Shown here piece after piece: positions 24,518 to 31,787 of a DNA stretch of 45,874 nucleotides (the stretch's first letter is position 1; each line of letters opens with the position of its first letter). The notes beneath the pieces are model-generated. The model saw only the letters and a program-made list of their open reading frames with translations, was not told where the DNA came from and did not search any database. The DNA is taken from assembly GCA_905480105.1 (NCBI GenBank), contig CAJQPC010000058.1, positions 1 through 45,874 of the forward strand. Direction: 5' to 3'. Both the position numbers and the translations under genes were made by a program. This DNA is from an uncultured bacterium. Its GTDB lineage: Bacteria > Myxococcota_A > UBA796 > CAJQPC01.

Positions 24518-26275
24518 GTGCTACGTGCCGTTACAGCTTGGACAGATGCCTGTGCCGAGGCCTTGGGCCCCGTGCAGCAGGCTCGCGTGCGGGTTCAGCA
24601 CCTAATCGCCCTGCTGTTGGTCACAGTGGGTCCTGCCTACGGACTGCTCTTCTGGTTTTACGACCTGACCACCCCCGCGCTGATCATGATCCTGGTTCCC
24701 GCCGCAGCGCTTCCCGCCCTGTTCCTGCTGACCCGACGCGGTTCCTCGGAAGACGGGGGCCGGGTCATGTCCATCATCGCCTTCTTGGTGATTCTGAACG
24801 CACTGGTCGGTCGAGGCGGAATGGACTCCAACTGCGCAGCCTGGCTGTTGTGCGCCCCATTGCTGGGTTTCACCATGGTCGGCCCCCGACACGGCAGAAA
24901 CCTCAGCATCTGCGCAGCCCTGGCCTTTGTCGCGGTCTGGGCTACCGAGTTCTTTGGGCCAGCCCTTCCTTGGCAGCTTCCTCCAGAGCTCACGGCCGTC
25001 ATGCCCCTGCTGGACTACCCAGCCATCGCACTGATCTTTGGCGCAATCTTGAGCACTCAGGTCTCGATCTGGGAGGGTCTGATTCAAGGCATGCGCTCCA
25101 CCAACAAACGCGCCATGCTGGAGATCGAGGAGCGCAAGCGCGCCGAGGAAATGGCCACCCAAGCCGCCCAAGCGCGCACCATCTTCCTGGCCACCATGAG
25201 CCATGAGATCCGAACCCCCCTCAACGGCGTGCTGGGACTGACTCAGGTACTGCTGAACTCCAGGTTAGACGCCGATCAGGAACAGCTGGCCAGGACCATG
25301 CAGAGTTCCGGGCGCTTGCTCCGCGCCTTGCTGGACGATGTGCTGGACTACTCCAAGATCGACTCTGACCAGATGGAGGTAGAGCAGATCCCACTGGACC
25401 TGCCCGCCCTCTGCCAAGAGACGGTGCGATTCTGGGAGGAGAAGGCGCGGCAGAAGAACATTTTACTGCTGTTCACAACCAAGCCTCAGGGCCCGAAATG
25501 GGTGGTCAGCGACCCAACCAAGCTGCGTCAGATTCTAGGGAACCTGGTGTCAAACGCCATCAAGTTCACCGACGCTGGCAGCGTTCGCATCATCCTCTCC
25601 CAAACAGGAGATCAGCTGGTTCTGGAGGTCCAAGACACCGGAATCGGCATGGAGCCCCAGGCCCTGACACACATCTTCGATGCCTTCCGCCAAGCAGACG
25701 AGAGCACCACGCGCCGCTACGGCGGAACAGGCCTGGGCTTAGCGATTTGCAAGGGCTTGGCAGTACGAATGAACGGCCAACTCAATGTGCGTTCCAACCT
25801 TGGACAGGGCACCATATTTACCCTGGTCCTCCCTCTTCAACCCGCCATTGCCCCTCCAAGTTTGGCCCCTTCCACCGCCTGGACTCACAACACCCTGAGC
25901 GGTATCGAGGTCTTGGTGGCCGAAGACAATCCGGTCAACCAGATGGTGATTCGGCGCCTGCTGGAGCGCAGCGGTCTCATCGTACGCATGACCAGCAATG
26001 GCCTGGAGTGTCAGCACGCCTACCACCTGCGTCAGCCCGACCTGATCCTGATGGACTGCCAGATGCCCGTCTGCGACGGATACCAGGCTACCCAGGCCCT
26101 TCGGGAAGCCGGTGCCACCCTGCCCATCATCGCCTTGACCGCCAACACCATGCCCGGGGACAGGGCCAAGTGCTTGGCCGCAGGAATGAGCGACCACTCA
26201 GGCAAACCCATCGAGATCAACCAACTCTTGGCTTGCATCGAGCGATGGCAGAGCACCCACCAGCTGGCCAGCTGA
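24518..26275 (+). CDS. Membrane hybrid histidine kinase
   Basis: A 585-aa sensor kinase with an attached receiver. About five or six membrane segments fill residues 28-185, with no separate periplasmic sensor domain, so sensing is likely within the membrane. Then come a short coiled coil, HisKA with the phosphorylated His229 in SHEIRTPLNG, and HATPase with NLVSNAIKF, DTGIGM, and GGTGLGLAI. The C-terminal receiver (about 463-580) has the acidic pair in VAEDNPVNQ, acceptor Asp513 in LMDCQMP, and Lys563. The usual Leu-Ser before Lys-Pro is replaced by Ser-Gly. Start is GTG after a GAGGG element. No response regulator gene lies beside it. The protein is paralogous to the remnant near the left end of the window. 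Confidence 0.93.
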   Translation: MLRAVTAWTDACAEALGPVQQARVRVQHLIALLLVTVGPAYGLLFWFYDLTTPALIMILVPAAALPALFLLTRRGSSEDGGRVMSIIAFLVILNALVGRGGMDSNCAAWLLCAPLLGFTMVGPRHGRNLSICAALAFVAVWATEFFGPALPWQLPPELTAVMPLLDYPAIALIFGAILSTQVSIWEGLIQGMRSTNKRAMLEIEERKRAEEMATQAAQARTIFLATMSHEIRTPLNGVLGLTQVLLNSRLDADQEQLARTMQSSGRLLRALLDDVLDYSKIDSDQMEVEQIPLDLPALCQETVRFWEEKARQKNILLLFTTKPQGPKWVVSDPTKLRQILGNLVSNAIKFTDAGSVRIILSQTGDQLVLEVQDTGIGMEPQALTHIFDAFRQADESTTRRYGGTGLGLAICKGLAVRMNGQLNVRSNLGQGTIFTLVLPLQPAIAPPSLAPSTAWTHNTLSGIEVLVAEDNPVNQMVIRRLLERSGLIVRMTSNGLECQHAYHLRQPDLILMDCQMPVCDGYQATQALREAGATLPIIALTANTMPGDRAKCLAAGMSDHSGKPIEINQLLACIERWQSTHQLAS

Positions 26276-26326
26276 CCGCCTGATTGGCGCGACAACACTC
26301 CAGCCGGCCATCTGAAGACAGGGGAC

Positions 26327-27319
26327 TCACTGCCCCTCCCTACGCGCCACCCCCCACTTGGCCAGCTCTCCAATGTGCTGCTCATAGGCGTGCAGCTGCC
26401 AGCTCTCTTCAAAGGCCACGCGGGCCGTAAGAACCTTGGCATTCAGTTCAGGAACCGCGTCGTCAACCTCTTCGATCAAGCGGTCCCGCTGGCGCTTCTT
26501 TTTCCCGAACAGGAACAGACGCATGTCCAGGGCCGCGCTCTGCACCAACCGGTCAACCAAGCCGAGCAGCGCCTCCCCGTTGGCCGCCATCGACTCGGTC
26601 AGGGTATCGTCCCCCATCCAAGGAGGTACCTCCCTGAGTTCCTGCACCGCCTGCTCCAGAACCGGATGTTTGCCCTGCATATCCGACGACTCCAAGGCCA
26701 CGATGGCGTTCCAAGCACTCAAGACCTGGTCGTGGAGCGCGACCATCTCATTGTGGTGTCCGACTGCGAAGCTCACCCGAACCAAGCTGGACAGCGTGCT
26801 GGGCTCCCCGGGCAAGTCCAGCACCAATTTGGGAGGCTCCAGAGCCTCGGACAGTGCATCCTCCACGATGCGGACCCGGTTGGCATTCCCAAAGGCCACA
26901 AGCGCCACACTCATCCGCTCCGCGTCCTGGGCATCGGTGACCTGGGAGAGGAGGGTCAGGGTCTCGAACTGCAGCTGGTCGGCATCTCGAGGGTGAGCAC
27001 TGCTGGACAGGGACACCAGGGTCGGCAGGGTCTGATCAAAGAACAGCACGCTGTGCTCAGCACGCTGGACGAGTGCCGCGTTCAAGCCCTGGTCATCACC
27101 CAGCCACTGCGCTTGCCCCTGGGCCGCGATGAGGAGCGTGTGGACCTGCTTCTGAGCGGCAGCCAGCACCGGCGCACCCTCCGGCCCAGCCAGCACCGAG
27201 CCCGCTGTGCAGTGCACATAGAGCGCGTCTAGCTGTCGTTCGATCGCCATCTGCGCATCGATGTAGTCCGTCGCCGGACTTCCATTCGCCACCCCACCCA
27301 ACAACACAAACGCGAGCAT
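26327..27319 (-). CDS. Exported helical protein, unknown function
   Basis: A 330-aa protein with a short, uncharged N-terminal export signal (MLAFVLLGGVANGSPA, likely cleaved near residue 14-15). The mature region is almost entirely helical (QLQFETLTLLSQVTDAQDAERM; long Leu/Ala heptads), with a basic stretch FGKKKRQRDR near residue 275. No domain recognised. AGAGGTGG lies just before the ATG. It is 52 bp downstream of a second envelope protein gene on the same strand; the two are similar in size and helical character and may work together. The 3' end converges on the hybrid kinase. Confidence 0.75.
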   Translation of the reverse strand: MLAFVLLGGVANGSPATDYIDAQMAIERQLDALYVHCTAGSVLAGPEGAPVLAAAQKQVHTLLIAAQGQAQWLGDDQGLNAALVQRAEHSVLFFDQTLPTLVSLSSSAHPRDADQLQFETLTLLSQVTDAQDAERMSVALVAFGNANRVRIVEDALSEALEPPKLVLDLPGEPSTLSSLVRVSFAVGHHNEMVALHDQVLSAWNAIVALESSDMQGKHPVLEQAVQELREVPPWMGDDTLTESMAANGEALLGLVDRLVQSAALDMRLFLFGKKKRQRDRLIEEVDDAVPELNAKVLTARVAFEESWQLHAYEQHIGELAKWGVARREGQ

Positions 27320-27371
27320 CGCCCACCTCTTCTATCCCCGAGAGACTACACCCCTCCACCCCAGAGAGCGT

Positions 27372-28391
27372 TCAAGACCGGGTGCTGAACTGGGCCAAGA
27401 GCTTCTGTACTTCCAGGTGGGCTTCGGCCTCTGCCAAGCCATCCAGGCCCACCTGCTCCAGGTTCGCAATGTCTTGGGTCAGGCCGTCCACTGCAGCGTC
27501 TGCCAGCCCCTTGTCTCCAACCGCGGAGAGCTCGTCGAGCTCCGTGAGGGCCGATGTGACCTCGTCCAACAGGGCCTCCCCCTCGGGTCCAAGGGACAGG
27601 GAAAGGGAGCCTGATTCGACCACGCGCTGAGTTCGGAAGCGATCACCCAAGTAGTCCAGGGTGTCCGCCAAGCTATCCATGCGTTCCCGAAGCGAGCCCA
27701 AAGTCTCCTTGACTGCAGCCACTTCCTGATGGATGGCTGAGCGGTCAACGTCCCGAACCTCGGCAACCTTGGGCTCCTGCGGGACGACCTCGAATACCTC
27801 TTCCTTCAGGCTGTCCAGGGTCTCTACAAAGGCGCGCACCTCGACGCAGGCCCTTGTGTACGACATCGCGGCCTGCTCCAGGTCTGCGGAGTCCACATCC
27901 AAAGGGGGTGGCAAGTGCGCCAGATCGGGGCGCTGACGGGCGGCGATGGCCAGGTGCACGCGAAGGTGCAGGATGGCTCGGGTCTTCCAAACGGTGCCCA
28001 AGACGCGCTGGGTTACCTCGATGCGGCGCTCCAAAAGCCCCAGGTCCTGCTCATAGCGGGCCAAGAGCTCTTCGCGCCCTTCCTTGGCGGCGAGCTGCTC
28101 CAGCTTGCCTTTCAAGTGCACCGTCTGGACCTCAGCCGCCAGATGTTGGTCTTCAAGCTGTCGCTCCAGCTCCGCCAGGCGGCGGGGATAGCGCTTTAGG
28201 TCCTCGCCTTGACGCCACGAATCTGAACGACTGGTCCCAGTACGAATGCCACTGGGTAGCAGGCCGGACTGCGGCTGGGGCGAGGCGTTCTCTCCGTCCG
28301 AAGACCTGATCTGCTGCTTCTCCCACGGCCGCATCCAAAAGAAGATGCCGCAGATCACTAAGCCGAGGGGGATGGTCACGAACCAATGCAC
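27372..28391 (-). CDS. Membrane-anchored coiled-coil protein, unknown function
   Basis: A 339-aa protein with an N-terminal membrane helix (about residues 3-20, WFVTIPLGLVICGIFFW) followed by a low-complexity linker and long coiled coils (LAELERQLEDQHLAAEVQ; LARYEQDLGLLERRIEV; AAVKETLGSLRERMDSLADT). The C-terminal region remains acidic and helical. The start is GTG, next to a purine-rich GGAAGA. The architecture resembles envelope spacer or scaffold proteins, but no family is recognised. It lies upstream of the exported helical protein gene and is divergent from the NTF2-like gene with 67 bp between starts. Confidence 0.72.
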   Translation of the reverse strand: MHWFVTIPLGLVICGIFFWMRPWEKQQIRSSDGENASPQPQSGLLPSGIRTGTSRSDSWRQGEDLKRYPRRLAELERQLEDQHLAAEVQTVHLKGKLEQLAAKEGREELLARYEQDLGLLERRIEVTQRVLGTVWKTRAILHLRVHLAIAARQRPDLAHLPPPLDVDSADLEQAAMSYTRACVEVRAFVETLDSLKEEVFEVVPQEPKVAEVRDVDRSAIHQEVAAVKETLGSLRERMDSLADTLDYLGDRFRTQRVVESGSLSLSLGPEGEALLDEVTSALTELDELSAVGDKGLADAAVDGLTQDIANLEQVGLDGLAEAEAHLEVQKLLAQFSTRS

Positions 28392-28458
28392 TCTTCCGAC
28401 CTAACGCCGACTTGAGCCACCGGAAAGGTTAGAGCGCCCCCGTTGCCGGGACGAGGTC

Positions 28459-28881
28459 ATGAGCGAGCGTGCGAGCCAAGCCATTCAAGCCTGGGCCCAG
28501 GCCCTCAGTCAGCCCTTGGAAGTGGCACGCTTCCAGTCAGCCATAGGCCCCGACGCCCAAGTGCGCCGCCACGGCTGGGGCACCCGCATCGATGCCGTTG
28601 TAGAGATCTTTGAAGGCTCAGCTGCGATCGCCAACTGGGCACAAGGGGCCAATCGGCACAGCCTCTTTGTCGTGGAGTCCCTCCAAGCTGAAGACGACGG
28701 CGTGCACTTCCGAGCCAGGTATCGCGTCGAAATCCTGAACTTTCTGAACCGCGGGTGGTGGCGCTTTTCCCTGGACGAGCTCGGCCGAATCCAGGTGATC
28801 TGGCACCGGGCCGACGCCCTGCAAGACCCTGCCATGCGCGTGGCGACAGTGCCCGAAGAACAAAGCGGAACAAAAGGGTGA
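28459..28881 (+). CDS. NTF2/SnoaL-like small protein
   Basis: A 140-aa cytoplasmic protein with the length and pattern of an NTF2-like (SnoaL/DUF4440) cone fold. Two N-terminal helices (ASQAIQAWAQALSQPLEVARF) lead to a segment with a conserved-looking Gly (RRHGWGTRI), another helix, and four strands in the C-terminal half (HSLFVVESLQAEDDGVHFRARYR and on). No catalytic residue is obvious. GACGAGG lies shortly before the ATG. It starts a run of three plus-strand genes of small proteins. Confidence 0.65.
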   Translation: MSERASQAIQAWAQALSQPLEVARFQSAIGPDAQVRRHGWGTRIDAVVEIFEGSAAIANWAQGANRHSLFVVESLQAEDDGVHFRARYRVEILNFLNRGWWRFSLDELGRIQVIWHRADALQDPAMRVATVPEEQSGTKG

Positions 28882-28896
28882 AAAGTACCGCCGATG

Positions 28897-28926
28897 TTGG
28901 ATCGCATCGCGAGCGTGGCCTAAGCT
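28897..28926 (+). promoter_or_regulatory. Candidate promoter TTGGAT-N18-TAAGCT, leaderless
   Basis: A -35-like TTGGAT and a -10-like TAAGCT are separated by 18 bp. The ATG follows after 6 nt and lacks a Shine-Dalgarno, so transcription would begin at or beside the start codon. Confidence 0.42.
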
Positions 28927-28932
28927 TCGGGC

Positions 28933-29310
28933 ATGAGCAAAAAACCTGACAAGTCCGCCCCCGCCAAGCCCAGTGCAACAGCACCTTCCCCGGCGGTCAA
29001 GAAGCCTGCCGCCGCCAAGGCACCTGCCTCGGCACCGTCCTCAGGCAAGGTTCAGATTGTCTTCGACAGCGCGGGCAAAGGCGACGCCATGAACGCGATC
29101 AAGCTTCTCGAAGCAGCCGGCTTCGAGGTGAGCAACCGACAGGTCGACGCAAATCACAACTACATGAAACACGAAGACTTGGTCTACGTGCCCACCAACC
29201 TGGCTGCCGATGCCGGCAAGGCTCTGGGCATCCTACGCTCGGTTCGCAGCCAGCTCGTGGATCGAGCGACCTCTGAGGATGACGCCATCTTCGCGTGGTT
29301 CATCCGCTGA
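28933..29310 (+). CDS. Small protein with Ala/Pro/Lys-rich N-terminus
   Basis: A 125-aa protein. The first 40 residues are a disordered Lys/Pro/Ala tract (PAKPSATAPSPAVKKPAAAK), followed by a compact alpha/beta domain (VQIVFDSAGKGDAMNAIKLL; AAGFEVSNRQV; HEDLVYVPTNL; AADAGKALGILRSV). The order strand-helix-strand-strand-helix recalls the LytR C-terminal domain (LytR_C), but this is a resemblance only. There is no signal peptide. The gene overlaps the following membrane protein gene by 16 nt, so the products are probably made together. Confidence 0.68.
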   Translation: MSKKPDKSAPAKPSATAPSPAVKKPAAAKAPASAPSSGKVQIVFDSAGKGDAMNAIKLLEAAGFEVSNRQVDANHNYMKHEDLVYVPTNLAADAGKALGILRSVRSQLVDRATSEDDAIFAWFIR

Positions 29311-29840
29311 GCTTCCTCTCCAAGGCCTTGGCCTGGAGTTGGGGGGTAGGCGGCGTTCTACTCCTATGTGGCAGGGCTGTTTGGGCCTTGGTCCCCAAGG
29401 TGATCCAGGCCTTCGAGCACTCCTTGACCCCCCTGCAGATCGGGGCCGCTTTGGGCTGGATGGGATTTATGGCCTACTTCGAGGGCTACCGTGGCTTTCA
29501 AAAGGCCTTTGCCCCACGGGTTGTTGCTCGTACGCAGTACTTGGCCCGGAATCCCACTGCCCTGGAGCTGCTCTTGGCGCCCATGTTCGCCATGGGCTTG
29601 ATCCGCGCCACAAAAAAGCGCCTGCTGGTTTCCTGGTGGCTGCTGATCGGCGTGACCTTCTTGGTGCTGATGGTGCGCCTGCTGCCTCAGCCTTGGCGAG
29701 GCTTGATCGACGCGGGCGTGGTCTTGGGATTGAGCTGGGGATGTCTGGCCATCGTCGCCTGGTGCGTGGCGACGTGGAGGGGAATTGAGAACCCAATCTC
29801 ACGGGACCTCCCCCCCGATACAGTCAGCTCCGACCCTTAG
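29295..29840 (+). CDS. Conserved-looking membrane protein, unknown function
   Basis: A 181-aa membrane protein with about four hydrophobic segments ([70 protein letters not shown]) and a soluble loop containing [11 protein letters not shown] and [18 protein letters not shown]. The GTG start lies inside the preceding gene, overlapping it by 16 nt. The 3' end overlaps the convergent sigma54 activator gene by 4 nt. No family is identified with certainty. Confidence 0.7.
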   Translation: MVHPLSFLSKALAWSWGVGGVLLLCGRAVWALVPKVIQAFEHSLTPLQIGAALGWMGFMAYFEGYRGFQKAFAPRVVARTQYLARNPTALELLLAPMFAMGLIRATKKRLLVSWWLLIGVTFLVLMVRLLPQPWRGLIDAGVVLGLSWGCLAIVAWCVATWRGIENPISRDLPPDTVSSDP

Positions 29841-31450
29841 TCCAGCCCGTATTTTCGGAGCTTGTAGATGAGGGTGCTGCGGGCCACCCCCAGCTCCCGG
29901 CTCATCGCCGAACGGTTGCCCTGGAGGCGCTCCGAGCAGGCCTGAAGCAGCGCCCGCTCGCTGTCCATCAAGGCGTTGTTGGGCTCGGCTGCTACGACTG
30001 GCGCCGCCGAGGGCGGCAAGGAGTCGTAGGCCCAAGGGGAGAACTGGATAAACTCGGGCAGGATGACCGTGCCGCCCAGTACATAGGCCCGTGTCAGCAC
30101 ATTGCGCAGCTCACGCACGTTGCCCGGAAAGCTGTGGGAGCAGAGCACCTCCATGGCGGCGGGACTGATCGTGACCCCGGCGTTCATTCGCTGGGCCAAG
30201 GTTCTGGCGATGACCGGTAGATCTGCGGGGCGTTCCCGCAAGGCCGGGAGGCGCACCGGCAAGACGGCCAAGCGGAAGAAGAGATCGGAGCGGAAGCGCC
30301 CTGCGGCCACCTCTTTTTGGAGATCGCGGTTGGTCGCCGCGACCAAGCGCACGTCTGGGTAGGTGATCTCGTGGGAGCCCACACGCCTGACCTCGCCGGT
30401 CTCCAGGGTCCTGAGCAGCTTGACCTGGGCCGCTTCTGGGAGTTCGCCGATCTCATCAAGCAGGAGGGTTCCCTTGTGTGCCTTGTGAAACGCCCCATCT
30501 CGGCGCTGACTGGCTCCGGTAAAAGAGCCCTTCTCGTGCCCAAAGAGCTCCGACTCGAACAGGGCCTCGGTGATGGCGCCGCAGTTAATGGCGACGAAGG
30601 GCCCCCCCGATCGAGGAGAGTGCTCATGCATACCCCGGCTTGCAAGCTCTTTTCCGGTACCCGACTCTCCAAAGAGCAACACGGGGGCGTTGTGGCGGGC
30701 CACACGCCGCATCATCGAGAAGGTGTTCTGCATGATGAGAGAGGCGCCAACCATCTCGCCAAATCCGCCGCGACCCAGCTCCGCTTCCTCGCTAAAGAGG
30801 TCGGTGGTGATGGACAGCTCGGTGTCCCCGATCCGCACCCGCTCTCCAGGCCAAAGAGGCGTTCGGCCGGTGATGCGCTCGCCCTCTAAGACAGCCGAAC
30901 CCGCTCCAGGGACCAGCATTGGGCGGCCCCGGGCAAGCTCGATGGTGAGGTGGGCCACGACCACGGTGGGGTCATTGATGACCACGCCATCGGTTCCCTG
31001 GGCGCCGATGCGCACCCGAGGGTGGTTCAGCGGGAAGCGTTGGCCCGCCATGGGGCCGTCCTCGACCACCAGGACCGCCCGCTCCACCACATTGGGTGCA
31101 ACCAGCTGCTCGGCAGGCACCCCTGGAAACACATGACTGGAGGTCGGTGGCTGGGGGGCTCCTTTCTTCGTGAACTCCAACACAAAGGGACCCATCTGGA
31201 GCAACGTGCCCTGGGTGAGGGAGATGCTCTCGGTGATGGTTTGGCCGTTCACCACCGTGCCGTGACGGGAGCGATCTCGCAGACTCCAACCCTGTTCATT
31301 CCCAGTCAACACACAGTGCGTTCGGCTCACGCCAGAATCGGGGATCACCAAGTCACACGCATCGGATCGGCCGATCAGGACTCGCCCCGGTCTGAGCGTG
31401 TATTCCAAGAGCGCCTGGGTTCCGCGGCGTACGATCAGGCGTGCTGGCAT
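29837..31450 (-). CDS. Double-FHA sigma54-dependent transcriptional activator
   Basis: A 537-aa bacterial enhancer-binding protein. Two N-terminal forkhead-associated domains (first with [10 protein letters not shown] and SRTHC, about 1-95; second about 115-210, more divergent) replace the usual receiver. Signals are thus probably read as phosphothreonine from a Ser/Thr kinase. The AAA+ domain carries Walker A GESGTGKE (261-268), the sigma54-contacting loop as GSFTGA (308-313), Walker [12 protein letters not shown], and the arginine-finger region [17 protein letters not shown]. The C-terminus is a Fis-type helix-turn-helix ([26 protein letters not shown]). I chose the second ATG, because the FHA domain begins there and a TATCCT box sits 6 nt upstream; the first ATG (31474) would add eight residues. 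No kinase gene is in the window. Confidence 0.9.
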   Translation of the reverse strand: MPARLIVRRGTQALLEYTLRPGRVLIGRSDACDLVIPDSGVSRTHCVLTGNEQGWSLRDRSRHGTVVNGQTITESISLTQGTLLQMGPFVLEFTKKGAPQPPTSSHVFPGVPAEQLVAPNVVERAVLVVEDGPMAGQRFPLNHPRVRIGAQGTDGVVINDPTVVVAHLTIELARGRPMLVPGAGSAVLEGERITGRTPLWPGERVRIGDTELSITTDLFSEEAELGRGGFGEMVGASLIMQNTFSMMRRVARHNAPVLLFGESGTGKELASRGMHEHSPRSGGPFVAINCGAITEALFESELFGHEKGSFTGASQRRDGAFHKAHKGTLLLDEIGELPEAAQVKLLRTLETGEVRRVGSHEITYPDVRLVAATNRDLQKEVAAGRFRSDLFFRLAVLPVRLPALRERPADLPVIARTLAQRMNAGVTISPAAMEVLCSHSFPGNVRELRNVLTRAYVLGGTVILPEFIQFSPWAYDSLPPSAAPVVAAEPNNALMDSERALLQACSERLQGNRSAMSRELGVARSTLIYKLRKYGLD

Positions 31451-31456
31451 GTCCAG

Positions 31457-31462
31457 AGGATA
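31457..31462 (-). promoter_or_regulatory. Candidate -10 box (TATCCT) 6 nt before the activator start
   Basis: On the minus strand TATCCT is followed by CTGGAC and the ATG at 31450; TTGAGC lies 16 bp upstream as a possible -35. It overlaps by two bases with the plus-strand box TAGCAT. Confidence 0.4.
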
Positions 31463-31466
31463 GCAT
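31461..31466 (+). promoter_or_regulatory. Candidate -10 box (TAGCAT) 6 nt before an ATG
   Basis: TAGCAT is followed by GAGGGC and the ATG at 31473. It shares its TA with the reverse-facing TATCCT box, so two polymerases could not occupy both at once. Confidence 0.38.
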
Positions 31467-31472
31467 GAGGGC

Positions 31473-31772
31473 ATGAACGCTCAAGAACAACACGCCGAGC
31501 TCACCCGCCTCCTCCGAGCAGGCATTGTGGTGGTAGAAGCCGAGCACGGAGGCACCCCCGCAGAGTGGCCCTTGTTGCTGGCCCGGTCCGTGCACACGTC
31601 GGTCAATAAGGTTCTGGGTGCAACGATGACTCTCAGCCACCTCATTGCTCTACTCGTGCAGGCAGATGTGGCCCAGCGCGGGCAAGCTCCAGGGGCCGAC
31701 TGGCCCAGCTGGTACGCCGGCTGGATGCAAGAACGCTACCGCCACAATCGCCCAGGACTCAGCGCGGAGTGA
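31473..31772 (+). CDS. Small helical protein, unknown function
   Basis: A 99-aa soluble protein, mainly helical and slightly acidic at the start ([20 protein letters not shown]), ending in a Trp-rich segment ([15 protein letters not shown]). No family recognised. It lies head to head with the FHA activator gene and 15 bp upstream of uvrC on the same strand, so it may share the uvrC transcript. Alternative frames in this interval are shorter or broken. Confidence 0.6.
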   Translation: MNAQEQHAELTRLLRAGIVVVEAEHGGTPAEWPLLLARSVHTSVNKVLGATMTLSHLIALLVQADVAQRGQAPGADWPSWYAGWMQERYRHNRPGLSAE

Positions 31773-31787
31773 GTTAACCGAGACGGC

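Noticed and set aside
26320..26335. AGGGG/CCCCT hairpin between the hybrid kinase and the exported helical protein gene
   Set aside because: Only 5 bp, overlaps coding sequence of the minus-strand gene, and has no T-tract, so a terminator call is not supported.
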